5,057 bases of DNA, taken from the NCBI GenBank assembly GCA_027335515.1, contig DAHWHT010000152.1, forward strand, positions 1 through 5,057. Direction: 5' to 3'. This DNA is from Clostridia bacterium (lineage in GTDB: Bacteria; Bacillota_E; RBS10-35; JAJYVN01). Below the pieces are notes generated by a model. The model had not been told where the DNA came from. It made no database searches and worked only from the letters and a program-made list of their open reading frames with translations. The stretch's first letter is position 1. Each line of letters starts with the position of its first letter. Positions 1 through 4,719 of this stretch are shown piece by piece. Both the position numbers and the translations under genes were made by a program.

Positions 1-2
1 CC

Positions 3-431
3 GAAAGCCTCCTGCTCGCAATCTGGAGCCTGATTGAGGCACACGGACACCTGTATGGTGCGCGAGAGTTTTCCACCGCCTTCTTCGCTGTGGACCCCGC
101 GACCGGAAAGCCCAGGGCGGGGCGGCCCTGCCGGACGCCCATTGGGGATATATCCCATGTCCGCAGCAGAATACGCGACCTCATGCGAGACCTGACGGCG
201 GCCTGCGCTGCGGCGGTCGCTGGCTGGCCCGCCGGCATCCTACGGGAGATGGCGGATGGAGAGCGTGTGCGCGCAGAGATCGGCAGGGCCGCCCAGACAA
301 TCGTGAGCAAGGTCCTCCCTGTCGACGCCGACCCCGCGTGCCTCCTCCCCCTCGTCCGCTACCACCTCGCCGCCGCGGCCATCGGCCGGCACGACCGGAT
401 GGTGCGGGGCCGGCGCGGACGGGCGCCATAG
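3..431 (+). CDS. 3' end of an unrecognised protein (5' truncated by window edge)
   Basis: The frame is open from the first complete codon at position 3 to a TAG at 429-431, so the gene begins before the window; the GTG at 90 is an internal codon rather than a necessary start. The visible 142 residues begin ESLLLAIWSLIEAHGHLYGA. They continue through a Gly/Pro/Arg patch (DPATGKPRAGRPCRTPIGD) into a stretch that looks helical and rich in Ala, Arg and Glu, and end in a basic tail (RMVRGRRGRAP). No Walker, zinc-finger, signal-peptide or transmembrane pattern is visible. Third codon positions are strongly G/C, as in a resident gene. I do not recognise the family. The basic, helical composition would suit a nucleic-acid-associated or regulatory protein, but that is only a guess from composition. 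Confidence 0.6.
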   Translation, partial: ESLLLAIWSLIEAHGHLYGAREFSTAFFAVDPATGKPRAGRPCRTPIGDISHVRSRIRDLMRDLTAACAAAVAGWPAGILREMADGERVRAEIGRAAQTIVSKVLPVDADPACLLPLVRYHLAAAAIGRHDRMVRGRRGRAP

Positions 432-444
432 CCACAGGCGCCCC

Positions 445-467
445 GCCGCCTCCGTCACGCGGGCGGC
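445..467 (+). terminator. weak GC-rich hairpin just after the first gene
   Basis: GCCGCC (445-450) pairs with GGCGGC (462-467) across an 11-nt loop, 13 nt after the stop at 431. No T tract follows. It could be a minor termination or RNA-stabilising hairpin, but such short GC stems are common in DNA of this composition. Confidence 0.2.
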
Positions 468-542
468 CCCCGGCACCGCGTCACTGCCACTGCTGCTACT
501 GCCCACGTGTAGGAGAGGCTCGGCCCCGCTGTTTCAGCGACC

Positions 543-590
543 AGCGCGGTGCTCCCGACCGCCCTCGGGAGCACCGCGCTACTTGTTATA
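543..590 (+). terminator. perfect 16-bp hairpin, probable transcription terminator
   Basis: The arm at 543-558 (AGCGCGGTGCTCCCGA) is exactly complementary to 565-580, with a 6-nt loop CCGCCC. The sequence after it, ACTTGTTATA (581-590), contains Ts but no true U tract. The stem is far longer than chance would give. It lies 111 nt downstream of the first gene and would isolate that gene from the omega RNA/iscB element. A factor-assisted or bidirectional terminator is the simplest reading; a protein-binding or recombination palindrome is the alternative. Confidence 0.6.
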
Positions 591-654
591 GGGGGGCAGA
601 GGGGCGTTAGCAGCGGACACGGGCCGTCGCCGCGCCGAGGCGCTCCCGCACCTG

Positions 655-670
655 AACGCATACGAAGGAA
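655..670 (+). other. predicted omega RNA guide segment (host flank)
   Basis: In OMEGA/IscB systems the guide is the 5' end of the omega RNA and is copied from DNA immediately outside the element's left end, about 16 nt long. With the left end set at 671 by the inverted repeat, the guide would be AACGCATACGAAGGAA. The position is inferred from the inverted-repeat boundary and family knowledge; the exact RNA 5' end cannot be seen here. Confidence 0.4.
663..670 (+). repeat. left flanking 8-bp imperfect direct repeat (candidate target duplication)
   Basis: CGAAGGAA immediately abuts the left inverted repeat and matches CGAAAGAA, which abuts the right one (2515-2522), at 7 of 8 positions. This is what a target-site duplication with one later substitution would look like. 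Purine-rich sequence of this kind can also match by chance. Confidence 0.45.
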
Positions 671-682
671 GTAACTACTCAG
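671..682 (+). repeat. left terminal inverted repeat
   Basis: GTAACTACTCAG, an exact 12-bp inverted match to 2503-2514. The pairing stops on both sides (next base inside is G here against C in the right repeat's complement; next base outside is A against G), so the match is sharply bounded. It also forms the 5' start of the omega RNA scaffold. Confidence 0.8.
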
Positions 683-903
683 GGGGCCTGTACTGACGCC
701 GACTGAGAACCCTGGGAGTGACCAGGCCAAGCGCCCGAGGTTGGCGGCCGATGAAGGCGCTACGTTGTCGCTAGGTCAAGGACCCACTCCGGGATGCTTC
801 CTCAGTCCCGGACCCTGGAACCCGCCGCAGCAGACACGCCGAGTAGGCACCGGTACGAAACGGGCGGCGGGAAACGCCGGGCGGCAACATCGCCGAGGGG
901 AGC

Positions 904-966
904 GGGTCAGGCAAGCCAGCCTGACCCCGTAACAAGAGGCCCCGTAAGGGGCTCCCCGCAAGGGGA
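904..966 (+). other. three-hairpin 3' domain of the omega RNA, with two GNRA tetraloops
   Basis: A 9-bp stem (904-912/919-927), then a stem capped by GTAA (939-943/948-952), then a stem capped by GCAA (953-957/962-966), stacked with almost no linker between the last two. The third hairpin contains AAGGGGA (960-966), the only plausible ribosome binding site for the ATG at 975, so folding of the RNA would hide that site. Confidence 0.65.
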
Positions 967-974
967 TTTGTCGA

Positions 975-2510
975 ATGGAAGGGAGAGCGCCCGTGGTCTT
1001 CGTTCTGGACAAGCGAAAAAGGCCGTTGATGCCGTGCAGCAATCGCCGGGCGCGTATCCTGCTACAGCGTGGCCGAGCGGTCGTCCACCGCTTGAGGCCG
1101 TTTACGATTCGGCTCAGGAATCGGGTAGCGGAGGCGTCTGTGGTACAACCGGTCCGCCTGAAGATCGATCCTGGTTCCAAGCACAGTGGCGTCGCCTTGG
1201 TCCGGGGGGAAGGGAACGACGAGGGGGCGGTTTTGCACCTCGCCCAGGTTGACCACAAGACAACCGTACATAAGCGGATGGGGCAACGAGCGGGATACCG
1301 TCATCGTCGTCGTTCCGCCAACCTTCGCTATCGACAACCCAGGTTCGCCAACCGCCACCCAGAGTCGTGCGCGGGTTGCGACCGAAACGCTATGCATGGG
1401 AGGCATTTCTGCCGCCGGTGCCACACGACCGGCCAGCACGACACAGGGATGCGCCCGGTTAGCCATCTGGCACCGTCGCTTCGCTGCCGAGTCGACAACA
1501 TCACATCTTGGGTGGAGCGTTATCGCGGCCTCGCATCCGTTACATCTATCTCACTGGAGATAGTGCGCTTTGACCCCCAGGGGATGGAGAACCCAGAGAT
1601 CACGGGGGCCATGTACCAGCAGGGGACTTTGGCGGGATTCGAGGTGAGGGAGTACCTGCTGCAGAAGTTCGACCACCTGTGCGCATATTGCGGAGGCCTC
1701 TCTGGTGACCCTGTACTTAACTTAGACCACATTGTACCGCGTTCCCGAGAAGGCACCAACCGAGTAAGCAACCTTGTTCTTGCATGCCGCACCTGCAATC
1801 AGGACAAGGGCACCCGTACTCCTGCTGAATGGGCACAAAGCCTATGTGCCTCGCATCGGCCACTCGACCGGAAGCGGGTCGAACAGTGCAGTACGGTGCA
1901 GACCCGTGCCAAGGCCCCGTTGCGGGATGCGGCGGTGGTCAATACAACCAGATGGGCGCTGCACCGTGCCCTGCTTCGTACCGGTCTGCCGATCGAGGTT
2001 GGTAGCGGGGGCCGGACCAAGTGGAACCGTACGCGGCTGAATCTACAGAAGACGCACGCATTGGATGCTGCCTGCGTCGGAAAAAGCACGCCATCCTCGT
2101 TGCGGTTAGCGGATCATCGGGTCCTCGTCATTACGGCACTTGGACGAGGGCGCTACCAGAGGACCAAAGTCAGCGCTAGCGGTTTCCCTGTCGGTTACCT
2201 GATGCGCACCAAAGATACACACGGCTTTCGCAGCGGCGACCTGGTGGAGGCAGCGGTGCAGGTTCGACTGAGACGAGCGGACTTGCCAGCGGGGCTGAAG
2301 CAAGGACGGGCGTTCTTGTGGGCGCAGGCGTTATGCCAGGCCAGTGTTGTCGTTCGGGCGCGGGGGGCTTTCAAGGTGGGGCCGTTTGATGGGGTCTCGT
2401 GGAAGGCCGTACGCCTTCTGCAACGAGCAGACGGCTATAGATACGACACCTTCCCACTGACCGCCCCCTTAGCACCCGAAACGGTCGCTGGCCCCACGGG
2501 GGCTGAGTAG
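975..2510 (+). CDS. iscB: IscB, omega RNA-guided HNH/RuvC endonuclease
   Basis: IscB is the RNA-guided DNA nuclease related to the ancestor of Cas9. With its omega RNA it cuts both strands of a target, HNH cutting the guide-paired strand and RuvC the other. The domain order is canonical over 511 aa: PLMP domain (VFVLDKRKRPLMP, residues 8-20); RuvC-I with D65 in LKIDPGSKHSGVAL; an Arg-rich bridge helix at about 105-127; RuvC-II with E195 in SLEIVRFD; HNH at about 236-279 with zinc pairs C236/C239 and C271/C274, catalytic H252 in LDHIVPRS, and N266 and N275; RuvC-III with H361 and D364 in THALDAA; and a C-terminal domain with the HGFRSGDLV signature. All catalytic residues are present, so it looks active. 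A Cys4 insert (C132, C135, C146, C149) follows the bridge helix. ATG 975 has AAGGGGA 8 nt upstream, but GTG 993 has AAGGGAG (979-985) at 7 nt and gives the usual family start MVFVLDK (505 aa), so it is a real alternative. Confidence 0.96.
   Translation: MEGRAPVVFVLDKRKRPLMPCSNRRARILLQRGRAVVHRLRPFTIRLRNRVAEASVVQPVRLKIDPGSKHSGVALVRGEGNDEGAVLHLAQVDHKTTVHKRMGQRAGYRHRRRSANLRYRQPRFANRHPESCAGCDRNAMHGRHFCRRCHTTGQHDTGMRPVSHLAPSLRCRVDNITSWVERYRGLASVTSISLEIVRFDPQGMENPEITGAMYQQGTLAGFEVREYLLQKFDHLCAYCGGLSGDPVLNLDHIVPRSREGTNRVSNLVLACRTCNQDKGTRTPAEWAQSLCASHRPLDRKRVEQCSTVQTRAKAPLRDAAVVNTTRWALHRALLRTGLPIEVGSGGRTKWNRTRLNLQKTHALDAACVGKSTPSSLRLADHRVLVITALGRGRYQRTKVSASGFPVGYLMRTKDTHGFRSGDLVEAAVQVRLRRADLPAGLKQGRAFLWAQALCQASVVVRARGAFKVGPFDGVSWKAVRLLQRADGYRYDTFPLTAPLAPETVAGPTGAE
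979..985 (+). promoter_or_regulatory. alternative ribosome binding site for iscB
   Basis: AAGGGAG lies 7 nt before GTG 993, which begins the conserved VFVLDKRK segment. It is outside the last omega RNA hairpin, unlike AAGGGGA (960-966), which serves ATG 975. It may be the true initiation site. Confidence 0.45.
2489..2505 (+). other. subterminal hairpin at the element's right end
   Basis: GCCCC (2491-2495) pairs with GGGGC (2499-2503) around the loop ACG, with two further G-T wobble pairs possible. It abuts and partly overlaps the right inverted repeat. End-proximal hairpins are typical of IS200/IS605-like elements, so this keeps the ISC-type explanation alive. It may also end the iscB transcript. 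Confidence 0.4.
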
Positions 2511-2514
2511 TTAC
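2503..2514 (-). repeat. right terminal inverted repeat, containing the iscB stop codon
   Basis: CTGAGTAGTTAC is the exact reverse complement of 671-682. The iscB TAG at 2508-2510 falls inside it, so the coding region and the transposon end have been fitted together. Confidence 0.8.
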
Positions 2515-2522
2515 CGAAAGAA
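2515..2522 (+). repeat. right flanking 8-bp imperfect direct repeat
   Basis: CGAAAGAA, one mismatch from CGAAGGAA at 663-670, directly outside the right inverted repeat. It is the candidate second copy of a target-site duplication. Confidence 0.45.
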
Positions 2523-2527
2523 GAGGA
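2521..2527 (+). promoter_or_regulatory. ribosome binding site of the 2533 gene, at the element junction
   Basis: AAGAGGA sits 5 nt before the GTG at 2533 and overlaps the end of the flanking direct repeat. It supports 2533 over the in-frame GTGs at 2539 and 2545. Confidence 0.55.
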
Positions 2528-2532
2528 TCAAG

Positions 2533-2949
2533 GTGAAGGTGTCTGTGCTGCACTCCCTCAAAGAGCGGTCAGCGGAGACAGCCGCCACCGAGTGGGCACG
2601 GGTAAGGGTCTCGATGCCCGATACCGTGCCGAACGTGGATCGGCTGTTTCACGAGGCCACCATGACCCCGGCGGAGACGATTCGAATCACCCTGACGACG
2701 GAGAAGCATCCCCGTGACATGACCTTGGTGGGCCATCTGCGCCATGGGTTGCTCTTGCAAGCGCCCAGCGGATGGAAGACCTTCATCTCCTACCGAGACC
2801 TGTACGCGGCACATGCCGTAATCCACTCACCTAATGAGGTGCGTATGCGGATATCGGCGCTTCGCGTGCTGTTACGCGGCATCTTCGACTCTCTGGCCAA
2901 CATCCACCGCAGCACGTCGCGGCAACACCCCCACCTGTTCCTGGTTTGA
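2533..2949 (+). CDS. unrecognised 138-aa protein
   Basis: The frame opens with GTG, preceded by AAGAGGA, and ends in TGA at 2947-2949. The protein is soluble-looking, with no signal peptide, membrane segment or cysteine motif. The central part (TIRITLTTEKHPRDMTLVGH, then HGLLLQAPSGWKTFISYRDL) alternates charged and hydrophobic residues as beta strands would, and the C-terminal third (NEVRMRISALRVLLRGIFDSLANI) looks like an amphipathic helix ending in a His/Arg/Ser-rich tail. I do not recognise a family. It starts 18 bp outside the iscB element and ends 60 bp before radA in the same orientation. It is probably a resident gene possibly cotranscribed with radA, whose upstream control region was separated from it by the insertion. 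No promoter is visible in the 18-bp gap, so it may depend on read-through from iscB. Confidence 0.65.
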   Translation: MKVSVLHSLKERSAETAATEWARVRVSMPDTVPNVDRLFHEATMTPAETIRITLTTEKHPRDMTLVGHLRHGLLLQAPSGWKTFISYRDLYAAHAVIHSPNEVRMRISALRVLLRGIFDSLANIHRSTSRQHPHLFLV

Positions 2950-2994
2950 CCGCGGCCGCTCCCCCTCAGCCTCCCTCGGTTTGGTGGCTACACG

Positions 2995-3001
2995 AAAGGA
3001 G
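2995..3001 (+). promoter_or_regulatory. strong ribosome binding site selecting the TTG start of radA
   Basis: AAAGGAG lies 8 nt before TTG 3010, close to ideal. The first in-frame ATG (3061, residue 18) has no purine-rich sequence upstream, so the TTG is preferred. Confidence 0.75.
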
Positions 3002-3009
3002 CGACCCCG

Positions 3010-4428
3010 TTGGCGCTGCCCACCGCCCCCGTCGCCACGGCCCCGCGTGTCCCACCCATCATGCCGTTCCCCGTCGGCTGCCCACGTTGCGGGCACGTCC
3101 ATCCCGCCGGGGCCCCGTGGCCCATTAAGTGCGCCGGTTGCGGCCGATACCTGCCCCTCCCAGGGCCGCCGCCGACTAAGGGGCCCGCCCCGGCGCGCAC
3201 CGGCCCCGGCATCCTGACCCCGGCACGTCTCGCGGAGATCCCCGCCGACCGCCAGACCCGCCTCCCCACGACCTTTGGCGAACTGGACCGGGTGCTGGGT
3301 GGTGGGCTGGTGCCGGGCAGCATGGTCCTGCTGCGCGGCGAGCCTGGCGCCGGCAAGTCCACACTGCTCCTGCAAGTCGCGGCGGCCGTCGCCGACAGCA
3401 CCCACCGATCCGTCCTCTACGTGGCGGCGGAGGAGTCCCCCGCGCAGGTGGCCGCCCGGGGGCGTCGTTTGACCCTGCCGGCCCAAGGGCGGGTACACGT
3501 CCTTGGCCGAACCGACATCCTCGGCATCCTCAGCGGCGCCGCGGTGGTGAAACCTGCGCTTTTGATCGTCGACTCTCTGCACGCGTGCGCCGACTCGTCG
3601 TTGCCCGCCGCGCCCGGCACCCCCTCCCAGGTGATGGCGACCTGCCAGCACCTCCTGGCGTTCGCCCGCGGCACCGCCACCCCGGTGGTCGCCGTCGTCC
3701 ACGTCAACGCTGACTTCGCCGTGCGCGGCGGCTACGAAATCGTCCACCAGGTCGATGCCTCGCTCGCCCTGGAGCGCGGGCCGCTGCTGCGGATGTTGCG
3801 CGCCGACAAGAACCGCTTCGGCGACGTGGACGAGGTTGGCCTGTTCACGATGGAGACCGACGGCATGCACGGCTTGCCGTCGGGTGCTGCGCTGCTGGAC
3901 GACGCCAGCCGCGACGGCCTGCCCGGGGTCGCTATCGCGGCGACCCTCGAAGGCAGCCGCGTGCTGCTCGCCGAGGTGCAGGCGCTGGTCGCACCCGCGA
4001 AGTTTGTCACACCTCGGGTGGCCTCTACCGGTTACCCGGCGGACCGGCTCGCCATGGTGATGGCGGTCTTGGAGCGGCGGGTCGGGCTGCCTCGCCTGGC
4101 TAACGCCGACATCTTCCTGACCATCGCGGGCGGCATGCGGCTGCGCGACCCGGCGGCGGACCTGGCCGTGGCCCTGGCGGTCGCGTCATCTGCCCGGGAG
4201 GTGCCGTTGCCCCCGAACATCGCCGCCGCCGGTGAGGTGGACCTTAGCGGCCGGGTGCGCCGAGTGCCCCGCCTGGACGACAGGGCGAAGGAGGGGGGGC
4301 GCGCCGGTTTGCGCCTGTGGTCGAGCGTAGACGCGGCCACGCTGACCGCGGCGCTGAACGCGCTGGATATCGGCGGTGGGGGGGCCGTGCAGGCGGTCGA
4401 GGCGTTGGAACAGGGGGCCGCCGGGTAA
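3010..4428 (+). CDS. radA: RadA/Sms-like DNA repair ATPase (divergent)
   Basis: RadA is a cytoplasmic RecA-related ATPase that helps process recombination intermediates by branch migration. The 472 aa match the family length (about 450) and order: an N-terminal Cys4 zinc finger (C24, C27, C41, C44); a RecA-like core opened by ELDRVLGGGLVPGS (91-104), Walker A GEPGAGKST (110-118), Walker B ALLIVDS (183-189), the APGTPSQV segment (201-208) and the RadA signature KNRFG (267-271); then a Lon-protease-like domain (about 310-460) with EGSRVLLAEVQALV, AGGMRL and GEVDLSGRVR (408-417). Oddities: the zinc finger has 13 residues between its Cys pairs and lacks the usual KWxGxC pattern, and the N terminus and linker are Pro/Ala-rich. 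The start is TTG with an ideal ribosome binding site. Third positions are overwhelmingly G/C, as expected for a resident gene. It could be the housekeeping RadA or an accessory paralogue on a plasmid or prophage; the divergence slightly favours the latter. Confidence 0.93.
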   Translation: MALPTAPVATAPRVPPIMPFPVGCPRCGHVHPAGAPWPIKCAGCGRYLPLPGPPPTKGPAPARTGPGILTPARLAEIPADRQTRLPTTFGELDRVLGGGLVPGSMVLLRGEPGAGKSTLLLQVAAAVADSTHRSVLYVAAEESPAQVAARGRRLTLPAQGRVHVLGRTDILGILSGAAVVKPALLIVDSLHACADSSLPAAPGTPSQVMATCQHLLAFARGTATPVVAVVHVNADFAVRGGYEIVHQVDASLALERGPLLRMLRADKNRFGDVDEVGLFTMETDGMHGLPSGAALLDDASRDGLPGVAIAATLEGSRVLLAEVQALVAPAKFVTPRVASTGYPADRLAMVMAVLERRVGLPRLANADIFLTIAGGMRLRDPAADLAVALAVASSAREVPLPPNIAAAGEVDLSGRVRRVPRLDDRAKEGGRAGLRLWSSVDAATLTAALNALDIGGGGAVQAVEALEQGAAG

Positions 4429-4451
4429 CGGGCGGTCAAGAATGCAACCGG

Positions 4452-4507
4452 AAGGGGCGGGGCGCCGCGCCGGTCTGCCCCGCGCGGCGTCCCGCCCCTT
4501 CGTGTTT
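4452..4507 (+). terminator. rho-independent-like terminator after radA
   Basis: The arm at 4452-4470 pairs with 4482-4500 over 19 positions with a single G-U wobble (4462/4490), around an 11-nt loop. It is followed by CGTGTTT. The stem begins 24 nt after the radA stop and very probably ends the 2533-radA transcript. The short T run is modest, but the stem is exceptionally stable. Confidence 0.85.
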
Positions 4508-4540
4508 AGCGGCACCGCCCCGACTCACTCGATCAACTAG

Positions 4541-4646
4541 ACCATACATATAGTGGCGCGCAATACACCACATACAACATATAGGGCCTACCATGCCAAC
4601 CAGAGATTTCCCCCACCCACCTTGTGTGCTCCCTATAGAGGGGAGC
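4541..4646 (+). promoter_or_regulatory. A+T-rich intergenic patch with three TATAG boxes; candidate promoter region
   Basis: Within otherwise GC-rich DNA this patch holds TATAG at 4549-4553, 4580-4584 and 4634-4638, the first two in related contexts (ACATATAGTGG and ACATATAGGG). TATAGT at 4549 resembles a sigma-70-class -10 box, but no good -35 box is visible at the right distance. The third lies in a hairpin, GCTCCC (4628-4633) with GGGAGC (4641-4646), which could act as an operator or 5' leader structure. It is the only plausible promoter zone for the gene starting at 4720. Confidence 0.4.
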
Positions 4647-4705
4647 AGTGTCGCTCTCCCCTCCCTTCTTTCCCCGCAAACACCGCGGCGGCAACACCGC
4701 TCCCC

Positions 4706-4713
4706 GGGAGGAG
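4706..4713 (+). promoter_or_regulatory. ribosome binding site of the last gene
   Basis: GGGAGGAG lies 6 nt before the GTG at 4720. This strong match fixes the start of a frame that otherwise has a low-complexity beginning. Confidence 0.7.
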
Positions 4714-4719
4714 CGCCGA

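Larger units (their letters stand above)
671..966 (+). ncRNA. omega RNA (HEARO-type) of the IscB system
   Basis: The roughly 300 nt between the element's left end and the iscB start have no convincing gene but many nested stems, the position and size expected for the HEARO/omega RNA that guides IscB. Stems seen by eye: 685-690/723-728 (GGCCTG/CAGGCC); 730-735/756-761 (AGCGCC/GGCGCT); 789-794/806-811 (CCGGGA/TCCCGG); 866-869/875-878; a perfect 9-bp stem 904-912/919-927 (GGGTCAGGC/GCCTGACCC, loop AAGCCA); 939-943/948-952 closed by a GTAA loop; and 953-957/962-966 closed by a GCAA loop. The last two are adjacent GNRA-tetraloop hairpins ending 8 nt before the ATG of iscB. The RNA would carry its guide on the 5' side (about 655-670) and bind IscB through the scaffold. 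The 5' and 3' ends are approximate, and the class rests on context plus structure, not on an alignment. Confidence 0.78.
671..2514 (+). mobile_element. 1844-bp transposase-less element carrying omega RNA and iscB, with 12-bp terminal inverted repeats
   Basis: The boundaries are defined by GTAACTACTCAG at 671-682 and its exact reverse complement CTGAGTAGTTAC at 2503-2514, with an 8-bp imperfect direct repeat outside them. Inside are only the structured omega RNA region and iscB, filling the unit almost completely: the iscB stop lies in the right repeat. No TnpA or DDE transposase is encoded, so movement would need a transposase in trans. Ends starting GTAA with an 8-bp duplication are, from memory, typical of the IS66 family, whereas classical ISC/IS200-IS605 elements that carry iscB lack both features. 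The alternative is an ISC-type element whose end-proximal sequences happen to pair. The element's third codon positions are less G/C-biased than those of the neighbouring radA, supporting foreign origin. Confidence 0.7.

Noticed and set aside
338..610. 90-aa + frame over the end of the first gene and the 543-580 hairpin
   Set aside because: Pro/Arg low-complexity translation, no ribosome binding site, and it reads through a perfect hairpin; best explained as GC-driven open frame.
794..1252. 152-aa + frame and 160-aa - frame overlapping the omega RNA and iscB start
   Set aside because: No recognisable motif; they run across structured RNA and the PLMP/RuvC-I coding region in other frames.
671..2514. 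A TnpA (Y1 or DDE) transposase gene or a CRISPR array linked to iscB
   Set aside because: No frame shows HUH/Y1 or DDE motifs, and no regularly spaced direct repeats exist; the nuclease is IscB with a single guide RNA, not Cas9 with an array.
3061..3063. ATG as the radA start
   Set aside because: No purine-rich site precedes it, whereas TTG 3010 has AAAGGAG at 8 nt.
2872..3870. 332-aa open frame on the minus strand
   Set aside because: It lies antisense to the C-terminus of the 138-aa gene and most of radA. Its Gly/Arg-rich low-complexity content is the usual shadow of a high-GC gene, and radA motifs are unmistakable on the + strand.
4571..4590. Phage T7-type promoter suggested by CATATAGGG
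   Set aside because: The upstream part of the T7 consensus is absent; only the TATAGGG-like end matches.
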